A DNA stretch of 64,000 bases from Fratercula arctica. Lineage: Eukaryota; Chordata; Aves; Charadriiformes; Alcidae. Shown piece after piece: positions 1 to 12,019 of the stretch. Where the stretch lies: NCBI GenBank assembly GCA_947846985.1, contig CANTUZ010000002.1, forward strand, positions 158,159,389-158,223,388, in the 5' to 3' direction. The position numbers were made by a program, and so were the translations under genes. The notes under the pieces were generated by a model. The model did not search any database, was not told the origin of the DNA, and saw only the letters and a list, made by a program, of their open reading frames with translations. The first letter of the stretch is position 1; every line of letters starts with the position of its first letter.

Positions 1-2394
1 CAAAATTGAAAATAATATTATGTTAAACTTCCTGGAATTACCTAACTATAATTCCGCCACTGAACCTGGTGGCTTGGGCTCTACAGCCTGCTCACTGCTT
101 AAAGTATTTCTTGAGATTTTGTTGTCGCTGCCTTGCCTTGTGTGCAGTTACACAAATTCCTTTTGAAGCTCTGCCACGGAGCTTGGGCTCAGTAACAAAT
201 AAGTGAGGTTTTGTCATTTGTGTGCCAATATAACAGATACAATAGCACGCCTGCTTCTGTAGCCACTAGATCTGAAGACTTTCTCAGCCTGTGAATTGCT
301 ATTTTCCCTCAGCACACATGCTTTGTTCATACACCTCTTACTGTACCCCCTATCTAGTTCTTCAGGAACCCTCTTAGCAATAAGCACAGTCTCATCCCAT
401 ACCTCTTCGTCTGCACTAATCCCCCTCAATATGCACTCTTGTTTGTCTTATTTTACCTTCAAATGCAGTTTTAGTGTAATTTTCATATTTTACTGGTTCT
501 TTATAACAGCAACTTAGCTAGTATAAACTGGGGTGAAGAAAATTAACATGGTTTTTGAGTTAGGTGACTCTCTAGGACCATTTCCTTTTTTATACCTGTT
601 TCACCTGTTGACATCATAACATCTCATCATTGGAACATAAGAACCTCCAATGGTGATGATGAGTAGAAAGGAGAAACAGAAGTGTTTGTTTTGTCCAGTT
701 TGCTTTCTGATGTTCTTGTTCCTTCCATTAAAAGTACCCAAAGTACCAAAATGTGTGCAAAGACTCTGCGTGTTTTGGCACGTACAACTACACAGGTCCT
801 ATACTGTTTTTCTGTTTGTTTATGGTTGGTTTGTTGCAGTGTTGGTGGGGGGAGGGTGTGTGCGTGTGAGTTGCTTTGGCTTGGGTTTTTTTAGGGTTGG
901 GAACATTGAAACAGCTGAGGAAATAAATAAGGAAAGAGGAGAAAGTGACACAAAAAGTCTTGCATTTCGAGACAAATTTGGTCCTAAGGTTGTTAAATCC
1001 CAAAGATCTCCTTTATGTCTTTGCATAGGTCTAAGAGAGAGATGAATTTATGGACCATGGAAATACAACAGCAGCTTCTTCCTTACTGTTGCTTTACCTA
1101 CTCTGTATCCATTTTGAAGTCAGAATGGCTTCTTGCCTTCCACAAGTCTCAAGATCTTTTACCACTGCTTACCTAAGATTATGCATCTGGAAGAAATACT
1201 TGGCTATCTGGCAAAATGCACCCCCTTCTTTAAAATTTTACTTAATTGACCCACTCTAACCCTCCTATCACAGCATTCTTATCGGTCAGGAATCAACAAA
1301 TTACCTTAATCATGGAATTAAATTATCAGTATTTGACTCAGTCCCTACATAGTCAATGGGACACAAGTACACACTTAAGGATATACTCAAAAGCTTTGCT
1401 AAATCAGGGACACAGTTAATGATGTTATTTCACTCTTACTGTTTAAAAACAACACCTTTTCATAAATTGTGTGATTAGACAGTACCAATATTCCTTTTTT
1501 AATGACTGGAAAACCAGGGAAAATTTAATCTTTTTTTTTTTTTTCTTTTGTTTTTCTTCCTGTGCACTTTTTTTTTACATGTAGAATGCTCTCTCTGAAA
1601 CTGAAGAGATGCATTACTGTAAAGACATTGATCTTACTTAATTTCCCTTCAGGTTCAACACAACATTTTGTTCTTTGAATAAATATCTACGTCGAGCTGA
1701 GAAGTGGCATGTTCACTGATATTATACTACCATTGCTCTTGCAGTCACTGCAGTGTTTTTCAGGTCCTTGGCCATGACACATCTCTATGGATAGTAGAGA
1801 TGAGGTTATCATTGTAACATCTGAGCTACTTACCCTGTTAGTGGCTATTTCCTGCGGCATCATGATCTAGGAGCAGGGAATAGTCTCACAATTCATAAAC
1901 AATAATATGTGTCTCACATTAAACACATTAAACATGTGCCCAAGCATTATGACCTTAGGGTATTTGGATACATATTTTTTATTGCTGCTGTTGTTGTTTT
2001 CTTTTCAGAAAGACAATCATCATACTTGAAATGCATAATTAAAAAATAATAATAATGCAACTCTTCTGCCAGAACTTGACTGGCAACAAGAACTGGGTTC
2101 TAATGTGAAGAAATCATTATTAACACACTCATTAGAGCCTCCACACAGAAACATGAGAAAACTAAAATAAGATTTCTGTTGCTCAGTGACCTGCTTTTCC
2201 CCAGTCTCAAAGATTAATTAGTTTAAGAAACAATATTTGTATTAAATGGAGAAAACAAATCACCAACAAGACAGATAAGGCAACATGCAATACCTAATTC
2301 ATAAAATCTAACTGTAATATTTTTCAGTCTTTCTCTCTTGGGAAGCAACTATTGGGCAATTCTGTAGCCTTCTGTTTTTCCACTACACAGGAGG
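1..2394. other. AT-rich unique sequence, no gene seen
   Basis: I see no supported gene here. The short open frames on both strands (up to 131 codons at 650-1045) have no recognisable domain and overlap each other in different frames, as expected by chance. The only local structure is a T run near 1531-1544 and a G/T-rich patch near 840-870. It may be intron or intergenic DNA. Confidence 0.6.
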
Positions 2395-3497
2395 TCTACA
2401 GGGATCTTCTTGGAAGAATCCTGTGGGAGACCGTCATGGATGAAAGAAGGGTCCAGGAGAGTTGATTGATTTTTAAGGATCACTTCCTTCAAGCTTAGAA
2501 TAATACATTGTGACTTACAGGAAGGCAAGCAAAGGCAGCAGGAGTCCTGTGTGGATGGAGGAGGAGGTCCTGAAAAAGTCTAACATAAAAAGGAACCATA
2601 CAAGAGATACAAGTAGAGACAAGTCATCCAGGAGGAAAATAAGAAGCATTGACTGATCGTGCAAGGGTGGCAGCCTGGGTGGAGTGGAATCCGGTGAGAG
2701 GTGTGGAGAGTGACAATAAAGATTTCTACAGGTATACCAGCAGCAAAAAGATGATTAGGGAAAATGTGGACCTGATGCTAATGGAGCGGGATACCTGATG
2801 ACAAAGGCCAAGGAATTCAGTGACTTCTCTGCCCCATCCTTATAAGGCAGATGTTCAGGAATCCCAGGCCACTGAGAGTAAATGGAAAGTCTGAACTAAA
2901 GAAAACCTACCCTTGGTGGAAGAGGATCAGGTCAGGGAGTATTTTAACAAACTAGACATACAATAGTCCATGGTATGTAAGAGGACACACCCATACATGC
3001 TGATGCAGCTCATTGATGTCAGTGAGATGCCACTGTTGACCATATTTGAAAGGCTATGTCAGGTGGGAGACATTTATGGAAGAAAGCAAATGTCGATCCT
3101 GTCTTCAAAAAGGGTAAAAAGAAGGATCCAAGGAATTGCAGACTGGTCAGCCTCACTTCAGTCCCTGGGAACATAATGGAGTGACTAATTCTGGAAACCA
3201 TTTCCAAACATATGAAGGACAAGAAGGTGATTGGGAATAGTCAGCAAGGACATTTGATAGGGAAATCATGCCAATACTGGGGACGATACCATTTAACCTC
3301 TTCATTAATGACTTAGATAACGGGGTAGGATGCCCCTGCAGTGGATTTGCAGACAACAGAAAGCTGGCAGGAGTGGGTGATGCACTAGGCACTTGTGTCA
3401 ACATTTAAAGGAACATTGACAGGGTAGAGAAGTGGGCTGATGGGAGCTTTATGAAGTTCAGCAACAGGAAATGCAGGGGTCCTTCACCTGGGAATAC
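2395..3497 (+). mobile_element. Decayed CR1 LINE fragment, sense, with internal deletion
   Basis: The segment follows the CR1 ORF2 region from the endonuclease/RT linker into the RT domain. Recognisable stretches are the linker (2420-2460, 2560-2640, 2735-2760), the RT start with a run like 'ttcaaaaagggtaaaaagaa' near 3100-3125, then 'tcagcctcacttcagtccctgg' at about 3148-3169, and the palm around 3290-3380. The usual FADD box reads FADN near 3341. Around 3271-3274 the sequence jumps from the finger region directly to the block after motif B, so motif A and its catalytic Asp are missing. Stops and indels occur throughout, and no long frame survives. Both the 5' part and the 3' tail are absent; similarity stops near 3497. 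By eye it is among the older insertions in the window. It is a dead remnant with no expected function. Confidence 0.85.
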
Positions 3498-5035
3498 CTT
3501 TGCAGATTTCTTCATGCCACTAGTAGAATTGTAAGTGTTATAGGGAATTTCCAGGAAGGGGGGGAGGGTGGGGCTGTAGTTTTGTAAGGGACTTGGACTT
3601 CTTTAGCATTAAGAAGGGAAACTTCAGTTGCTAAGTTGGTTTTCCCAAGCACCTGTGTCCCATTTGTGAAACTGGCAGCTTTTAGATAGGATTACAAATG
3701 AAGTAAAGAGAGAAAGATTTGCTGCTTCAGGGCTGTATGTAACAGAATTCTCCATATTGGTTGATTTGTACTAAATCTTGTAGCTTTATCATTGACTTTA
3801 AATTAGCCAGATGTTGTTTCCTGTTGAACACTACCAGAAAGTGGCTGATTATTTAGTAAATCCAGATTTTCTCTGAATAGGTTTAAAGAGATAGAGACGT
3901 TCACTTGCAAAGTTGCCTGTATATTTGATAAGTAATTGGTAGAACTTATTAATTGAGCGATGTTAATTTTCCTGTCACAGGAAGAAACAATCTTCTCTGT
4001 GTCTGGTTGTGCTGCAACTTTCTTGCACCATTTCTTTGTTACCCTAAAGAGGGAATGAATAAAGGAGGCACAGATTTCTGTTTGCTCTGGACAAAACCAG
4101 AAAGAAAAAAACACTGAAGCACTTCATAGAAACAGGGAGACACTGTTTCAAGGGTTAACTTTCTGATACATATATATATGTGTGTGTGTGCCTATCTATA
4201 AACTATATAGCAGAAAGCTTAGTAAGAGAGTCTAGAAATCTTATAACTTGCAGTGAGACTTTAATGCCATTGAAACTGGTGGCAGAATTTCTATCGGTTT
4301 CTGTGTTGCCAGAATGTCATTCATAGGCAGGAAAAAGAAAAAGTACAAATTTCCTTCTCATTTGCTCATGAGGATCAATACGCAGACAGACAAGAAAAGG
4401 CATGAAAAATTAATTAGCATTTTCTTTCCCCTTTCACTGTTTTCTTTCCCTTCCCTCCCCAAATATTTTATTGATTTGTACTAGTCTTAGTAAATCTTAA
4501 ACTGGTACAGATAATTGTATGAGAGTGTAATAAGCCTTGGGCTACATCTAGTAAAAAATGTAGGTATGATAAAAAGAGCTTAGCTAGAATTTAGGCACCT
4601 GCGTCCAAAACTGTGGACCAGAGGGTCATATGCACAGCTGGTCTTTTCTCCTCATCATCCAGACTTCTCTTCTTCAGTCCTTATTTTAGTTTTCACTATT
4701 TTAAACTATAAATTCCCAAACTGGTTTTCTGAGCTACAGTCTGGAGGTGACATGGAAGTTAGCTGTTCAGCTAGCTGTCTGAGCTTCCTCCTGAAGGCAC
4801 TTTGTTCTAAATTAAGGCAGTTATCATAGAATTAATTGCTTTCTGAACTGGTTTTTGGTGGTGGTGGTGGTAGTGTTGGCTTGCCTTTTATTGGCTTTTG
4901 AGACAGCTGAGCAGCTCAGACTTAAAAATAGAGGTAATGAAAGGCAATCTGGAAGCTCAGTCCATTTCTAAATCTAGTTCCTGTCAACAATTCTCGGAGA
5001 GAATTTCTACTGATGTTCTGAAAAGTTAAAAAATA
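3498..5035. other. Unique sequence with G-rich patch, no gene seen
   Basis: This holds a G-rich patch at 3558-3573, a short TATATA/TGTG dinucleotide stretch near 4168-4190 and a GGT-rich stretch near 4855-4872. No coding region or recognised repeat family was found. Confidence 0.55.
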
Positions 5036-5097
5036 ATAAAATAAAATAAAATAAAATAAAATAAAATAAAATAAAATAAAATAAAATAAAATAAAAT
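5036..5097 (+). repeat. (AAAAT)n pentanucleotide microsatellite
   Basis: About 12 nearly perfect copies of an AAAAT unit run without interruption. The array creates a spurious Tyr/Phe/Leu-rich open frame on the minus strand. Length is probably polymorphic. No LINE or SINE tail is adjacent, so slippage is the simplest origin. Confidence 0.95.
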
Positions 5098-7009
5098 GCA
5101 AATGATAATTCATGTTTAGAAACATTTTTCTGTCCTGTCCATAGAGAAACTTCATCAATGCAAATGAGAGTTTCCACATTCAAAACTGAAATTTGCTTTG
5201 TCTTGCTACAACGTGGTTATCTCTCGAGTCTCTCCCCACCATTACTTAACAGCAAATTCATTGGAAGATATTCCTGATTCTCCTTTCTGATTCTTACTCA
5301 GTATCCATGATTCTGTTCCCTTCTTTTCTCTCCTTATAATTTTTTTCTTCATCTATCCATATTACAAACAATACCATGCTTATATTACTAATTTACAGAT
5401 TAACTTCTTTATGAAAAACTTCTTTATTTCTGAAGTATTATGGAAGTAGATTTGTGATGCCTGCTGTAATTTGGCTCTGTGTTTCATGGCTGTGTTATCC
5501 TCTGTCTAAAAGTGTCCATTCTGCCTGATGCTTTTCCTGTACCTGATGTGGATTGTCTGATGTGTTTCTGTTTTATTGTTGACAAAAAATTCTGGACACT
5601 TCCTCAGTGGGATCACTATTTTACATCACTCCCTTTATTCATTTGCTGTTTTCATGAAACTTCCTTGTCCTTAATATATTTGAGACCTTTTCCCCTCTCT
5701 AACAGATGGTTGAAATTGAAAATTAAGTTTTAAAGCTATTTGGATGGAGGACAAGGGAATGACAGATAGATAACACACAGACTGATCATACAGGCTTAAT
5801 TATCCTAGGAAATAGGTTTAAAAATATGACTATTTTGAAAATGAAAAAAAACCAAACCACAACATTTTCAATAAACCTAAATTAATATTTTCAATAGAGC
5901 TTAAAATGTGCATAAAACAGTAGCTGAGATTTCACTGGGAAACTCAAGAGACATCTACATTATAATATGAATATGATAATCTTTTATATTATACATATAT
6001 ATTTAATTTTGAATTTCCTGTTTATTCCTCATTCAACTCATCTTAAGGTAGACATCTAAAATGAGTTGGATACATTGAATTCTAGAAGTGAGCATTTAAA
6101 ATCAGACATAAGTGACTGGATTTGGTTGCTGAAACATAGGCATCTTACATCATTTGATACTCTCATGGATATCCAAAAAAATTGTGTGGGGACGACAGAT
6201 ATGCACAGAACTCATGAATGAGTCACTTGTGTTGTTCTGGTGTAGTGTATGGAAGTCAGGAGTATCTAAGAGGACACTAGAGGCCTATATTCAGTCATTG
6301 AAACCTACTGCAGGGGTGGGATTCAGATTGAGACTCAGATATCTAAATATAAGTGTCTTCAATTCAGGTGCTTACATGTGAGCCAAGTGCCTAAACTCCT
6401 GTTATACTCAACAGAGATTTCACTACTACAGTTAGTGAAGCCTTAGAGATAAATTTAGCTATACTTGAGACATAACAACTCATCTTAATTTTTATATCTG
6501 AATTCTGTCCCAAATGTCACTGTTTGCATGATAGATGCCTAAAGTTTGATCAGATGAATTTTCATTCATATGTCACCACCGCCATTGTATACTTTTCATG
6601 GTCTAGATGAGATCAGTCTTCCTCTGTGTCTGTGCAAAGGAAGCCACTTCAAAGGCTGTTTATCACCCAGCAGAGCCAGACAAGACTCCTAACCTCCGAG
6701 AATCCTTTCTGTCTTCAGACAGTACCCAACAGACATTCCTGGCTTTCCCAGTATGTTCTGGCATGAAGACCCCCTATTATTTTTCTGTTGTTCTTCTCGA
6801 AAATCAGATGTCCTAACCATCGATCATCTCTGAAGAATGTATTCCTTAGGAAGCAGCCCTCTTTGTACCTCTTTCTAGCTCATACATGTTACAATGGACA
6901 CAATATAACTGTCAAGGGCTACAACTCTGTTATGTGGAGACTAAATACTAAGGCAATGGATGCTCTTGCACTATTTTGTTCTTATCTCTGTTTGAAATTG
7001 TTTCTTATT
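5098..7009. other. Unique sequence; possible unassigned ancient repeat at about 6250-6470
   Basis: No gene is supported. At about 6250-6470 there are motifs such as 'caggtgcttacatgtgagcc' and 'agtgcctaaactcctgttat'. They resemble 'taggcacctaaa'-style stretches also seen loosely near 14095-14130 and 14785-14815. This could be an old, unassigned LTR-like or DNA-element repeat, but I cannot place it in a family. Confidence 0.3.
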
Positions 7010-7115
7010 TTGTGTCTTAGATATCAAACTTTTTAGGGCAGGGGTACCTTTTTGTCCGGTAGGACAGAGAATGCCATCATGGTTTAGCAGGGAGGGTTTA
7101 TACAAATAACATTGA
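7010..7115 (+). repeat. Possible ancient amniote interspersed repeat tail
   Basis: The stretch 'ttttagggcaggggtacctt' near 7030 and the following 70 bases resemble a tail common in reptile and bird genomes: a GGGCAGGG box, a T/G-rich stretch, a GCC..CA.ATGG box and an ATACAAATAA-like end. I recall this pattern but cannot name the family with confidence. A second, more diverged candidate lies at 49065-49165. No coding capacity is present. Confidence 0.3.
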
Positions 7116-9744
7116 ACAAACATGTTAAAGATATGGCTTAAATAAAACATGTTTTTGTTATGAGCGAGGTTCTTTAGAAAATATAAGAATAAAGTTCCTT
7201 AGATCTGTGGTAGTAATAGTGAATTATCACACCTTACAGATACGTAAGAGAAAGAAGAATATGGCAGAGGAAGCAGCACTGGCACATCCAATCATGAAAC
7301 TGTATTTAATGAGAATGATTGCATTCTGTAAGTTGTGTTTTCGCAGGAGAGTCTACAGAGGTCTCATGGTGCCTATAATTACAATCTGTTATCTGTTGAT
7401 CCTTCTATTCTATATCTGTTGATCCTCTGTAGTTCCACCGTTCCTTCTAGGGATGCCTAATGATGCCTCTTGCTGGCTGCTGGCTTTGATGTGTAATACA
7501 TTTGTTAAGCAGCTTTGATATTCTCCTCCTTTGTAATGTTATAGGTTGCTTTGGTGTGGGATGTTTTTAGCTTTCCACCTTTATGAGATCTGTGGCTTGG
7601 CTGACAAACTGCAATCAATGACCTCATTACATGCCTTTTCATCTCGTATGTGCCTTTTCATCCGGATACGTTTACATTCAGCTGGTCTGAGCCTCATTGC
7701 TCTATTCGGGATTCACTCCTCCCTCTTCCCCCCTTCTCACTTTAATTGAATAGTCATATTTATCATTATATTTATGTCTCATGGAGGCTTTTGATGCCCT
7801 TCAGGAGGATACGTTTAGCACAGTATTTATCTGGTAGGTCATCTAGACTCTGATGTTAGGTGAAGTTTTCCCCTTACTAAGGGTTGTTCTGCATTTGCAA
7901 AGGCAGGCGCTGGCTTAGATGGTGAGAGGCCTTTGTCGCACTATTCATTTCTGATCCGGATTTCTCTTTTTCTTCTGCTGATTGGATTTTTTGCAGTATG
8001 TTTATTTGTTCTGTGGCTTATAAATAAGTCATGTTTGCTTAAGTATGGATGACAAGCTTTTGCCAAGGCCTGATTTTGCTCCGACGTGAACGAAATCAAA
8101 CTTGCTTTGCAAGTGATAATGCTGCTTGAAAAATGAGCAAAGCATGCCTAAAAAATATCTTCCACCTTAATGTCCACGTAGAACAGATACTCAAGGGTGG
8201 AACTCCGTGTATTTGGGACTGTATGAGATCAGCTGTAATGCACAAACCTGCCACTTGGGGATTGTGAGAAATGGTGTGCTAAATGGCTCATTGCCAGGAG
8301 CTGTGCATAAATACTGGATTCAGGTCAACAGTATCTGCAGCTGTTATTTTAGGGGGCGTGGTGAATCTGTGAAGATAGAGGATAAGAAGAAATTTAGAAC
8401 TGATTAAAAGAAATGTCTGACTAGCCCACAAAATTCATGGTCACAAGAGACCAAAGAAAGAGTTTGCAATTAAAATTAAAGGAGACTAATTTTCTGTCAG
8501 AAAAGAGACTGACCCAAAAGCTGGGATGTGTGTCCTTCTCCAGAACACAGATAGAACAGACTTAACTATTTGGCGTATTTCTTTTCCCAGCTTTCCAAGA
8601 GGACACATTCATGTCTGCTTTCCAAAATCCTTTTGGCACAGCTTCTAAGAATTTCTTCTAGGTTTGCATTTAAATTCATGTTTCCAATCAATGTGTCTTT
8701 CTCTCTCTTTATTGTACCCTCACCCTATAAACACTAAATTTTCTACAACCCTCAGATTCAGGAAAGGTATATTATTATGCACAAAAATGTAATTAAATTA
8801 ATGCTCTCAAAATATCTACACTGAACAAAATTTAGTAACAAGTACTTGAAGAAAGATATTACCCCTCTACAGTATGAAGGTTTATGTGACTGGTGGATTT
8901 CAGCACAATCCTCCAGGTCAGAACTTATTTAAAGGGCCATAAACGTCCCCCTGCTGTCTGTTTTGAAAAGAGCATTTTCCTTGTGCTGAAAGGAGATCAG
9001 GGAGGGTGTTTCCACAAGATGTGGAGACATGGCAGGACCTACAGGCAGCGCTTCGAAGGAGTGTGCCATGAATGGCAACTGCTCCTGGTGTCATGTGTTC
9101 TCACAAATGGCTGATGTTGCCAGGCAGACAAGGGTTCAATAAAAGACACAGTCAAACCTGTAATTCCTCAATGCTATATTTTGATATTTTTTGTGTGTTT
9201 GAGTCAACACAATCAAGATTACATATTTTTTTCACTAATATATATATATACACACATACATTTCCACTAGGGAAAAAATACGTACAATACAATGGGCTTT
9301 TATTGATTAGTCTGACACGTCAGTCCTAAAGGAAGAAAAAAATTATCTTTTGTCTTCTACTTGTCATGTTTTTGTTGACGTGGGTTGAAATATTTATTAT
9401 TTCTGCTCTATGCAGTAAATAATGGATATCATTACATCATAAGCTTTAAATTTCTGTTCTTCTATTGAAATCCATTTTTTCATCCCAAAGTTTGCTTTGA
9501 CCGTCTGTTTTTCTCCTTTTTTTTTTTTTTTTAATTTAAAAAATCTCTGTATGCATTTTCATTTCAAATTATAAAGAACCCTAACAGAATGTGTTAAGAT
9601 AGTTGAGAATATTTGGAAGGACAAATCGGTAGCTAATTTACTTTAAATATGAGTTATGGTTTTTGTTCTGTTTCTTGTGTCGGTGTCTCATAACATCTGG
9701 AGGATAATTTGATCTAACAGTTTGTTTTTCTTCCAGAAGTTGTT
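7116..9744. other. Unique sequence, no gene seen
   Basis: AT-rich with ordinary complexity. Short frames such as those at 7207-7422, 8207-8407 and 8893-9114 show no known domain, no signal peptide pattern and no splice context that I can support. A T run lies at 9517-9532 and a TATATA/CACA stretch near 9240-9258. Confidence 0.55.
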
Positions 9745-9823
9745 TTCCCTTCCCTTCCCTTCCCTTCCCTTCCCTTCCCTTCCCTTCCCTTCCCTTCCCT
9801 TCCCTTCCCTTCCCTTCCCTTCC
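9745..9823 (+). repeat. (TTCCC)n pentanucleotide array
   Basis: About 16 perfect tandem copies of TTCCC on the plus strand (GGGAA on the minus). It is pure polypyrimidine on one strand, with mirror symmetry, so intramolecular triplex formation is possible in principle. It produces a spurious (GREGK)n open frame on the minus strand that should not be called a protein. The same unit forms a longer array at 37893-38093. Confidence 0.97.
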
Positions 9824-11882
9824 AACTGCCGGGGAAAATTGAAAAAGTAAGAGAAGGATTTTGCAGCAGAGAAATAAAAATAAATCACATAAAGAAGGAC
9901 AAGATGCCATAGGCTCATGCCATTCCCGACCCATTTTTGTCCAGCTTACTCTTAAAAATCTGTAACAGTGATGATTACACAAGAGTATTGCAGTGTTTCA
10001 CCATCTCCACCCTTCAAAAGTTGAAAGAGCAGTGCTAAGTTCAGTTACCCACACACAGGTGTCTAGAACCAGGTTGATCAATCAAACCTAGTCATGAAGA
10101 GATCAGATCATGTCAAATAGAAACTCCCAGTACTACCCTAATCTTTGCCTAATGTAAATTAGCATAGTGCCATTAAACCAATTTATTCAGTGAAGCGGTT
10201 TCGATTTATTGCAGTTGAATAGCTTGCTCACAACTGTTTCACATCATTAATCCTTACAACGGTTTGGGAAATGCAGATAGGCCACCTGAACTAAATCCCA
10301 GATGAAACAAATTTGGAAGGAGCGTTCAAAATGATAGGGATCCTACCTTTATTATGCCAGCATCCCTCAAACCATTCAAAGAAATGCTGCATGCCAGAAA
10401 TCCATTATGAACTCTAATTTCTGGGTTTAACACCATGGCTGTTTCAAATTGCCTGGGTTTGAAACCTGAAATATATGTGCCAGTCCATATGAAAATTTCT
10501 TTAATTTAAAAAATTGTTTAAATCAGTCTTTGAAGAGTGCAGGGCACTCTTCTTGCTTGCTTAAAGTGAGTTTAAGACTGTCTTCTTGCCGTATCCTAGA
10601 TCAATAATAGTCTTCCACTGTCAGGTGAACTATAGAGGAAGTGAGCCTTTAATCCCTTTCAAGTCTTTACATTCTCTTCCAGTTAGTGACACTGCAAAAA
10701 AGACAAAGGGCAATAACAACATGTTTGACAGTGTCCAGAGGGTTAATAACTGCTGTGCTTTTGTGCATCATTACTGCAACATCTGAGCAGCACAGAGTTT
10801 AACATCTTCAGATGCAGAACCCTTGGTTCTTGGAGATCTTCAAGAATGTAGAGAGAGTTTTCCAGTGAGATCCTCATCATGTAGCAGCAATTTGGAGATG
10901 CTATTTGACACGGAGGTGCATCCAACCTAAGGCATCCAAGGCTATGTTTCTGTAATATTGGAATCAGGGAGTAAAGCATGGTTGTTGGACCAAACAATTT
11001 AGAGTGACATACGTTTGTACATGTCTTGAATTCTTACCAAGAAAACTAATTAGTTCACTCAACTTGAACTATTGTATACACAGTGTAGGTAGTAGAGCAG
11101 GTTCACTGGGTGAAACAGGTTCCTTTTGGGATAAAGATCTTACTTTCTGTTGCACAAACTGATGTCAACCTATGATAGTTGGCATAAGCTATGTGGTTTT
11201 ACAGAAGATAAGTAACTGTCCCCAAACATTAGCATTTACTAGTATTTATTACTTATGGCTATTTGTATTTATTATTCATCTCTGTAGCCAAGTGTTTCCT
11301 GCACATTTGCCCAGGCAAGGCCACAGTGCTTGATCCCTGCCCCAAGGAACTTACAAACTGATCTGTAATTGCTAAGAAATATGGGAATTACTAATTTTGT
11401 GCAAGAGGTCCTGTATAATCCCCAAAGAGCTTCATGAAAGGAGGTAACAGAGACTAGAAAATGACTAATACTGAAACATCCAGTATTTAATTCCTTAAGT
11501 GAAGTTGCGTGTGCTGCATGTGTGTTGCAAAAAGATAAAATGATTTTTCTATACATTTGGCAATTAACTCTTTTATGGATTTTTTTTTTTTCCCCCCCAG
11601 CCAGAGCATATTTTACCTACCATTTGTAAAAGTTAAGCATGCTGTGATTACTAGCATACCCATCAGCAGTACACAATCACCTCCCTTATTTTAAAGTTCA
11701 GAAAACAAAGTGGGGGAAGCAGAGAAATGCTAGCCCCAGATACCTACCTCACTGTGATACCCTAACTAAAGAATGATGGCTCTGTGCTCTTATCTGCTGG
11801 CACCAGAGTAAAGTCTGTGACACAGTTAGGTTTGCAAAGAGCACTTGAAATACCTATGGCATTTCCCAAACTATATTATAGG
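9824..11882. other. Unique sequence; short ancient repeat motif near 11330-11365
   Basis: No gene is supported. A short stretch near 11330, 'cttgatccctgccccaagga', followed by 'acttacaaactg', resembles a motif common in old amniote interspersed repeats. The match is too short to name. A T/C run at 11580-11600 is simple sequence. Confidence 0.4.
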
Positions 11883-12019
11883 GGGAAAAAAACCAAAACA
11901 AAACAAAACAAACAAAAAAACCCCCAAAAAGCCCAAACAAAAAAAAACAAACAAAAAAACCCAAACAAACAAACAAACAAACAAACAAAAAAACAACAAA
12001 AGAAACCCAAACAAACCCA
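11883..12019 (+). repeat. A/C-rich imperfect (CAAA)n / (CAAAA)n array
   Basis: Imperfect tandem CAAA, CAAAA and ACCC units with a perfect (ACAA)n stretch at about 11962-11989. It opens chance Lys/Gln/Thr-rich frames on the plus strand and Phe/Leu-rich frames on the minus strand. It may be a decayed microsatellite. I see no tRNA- or 7SL-derived sequence next to it. Confidence 0.9.

Noticed and set aside
9638..9982. Minus-strand frame with (GREGK)n repeats
   Set aside because: It is a direct translation of the (TTCCC)n microsatellite; flanking residues show no domain.
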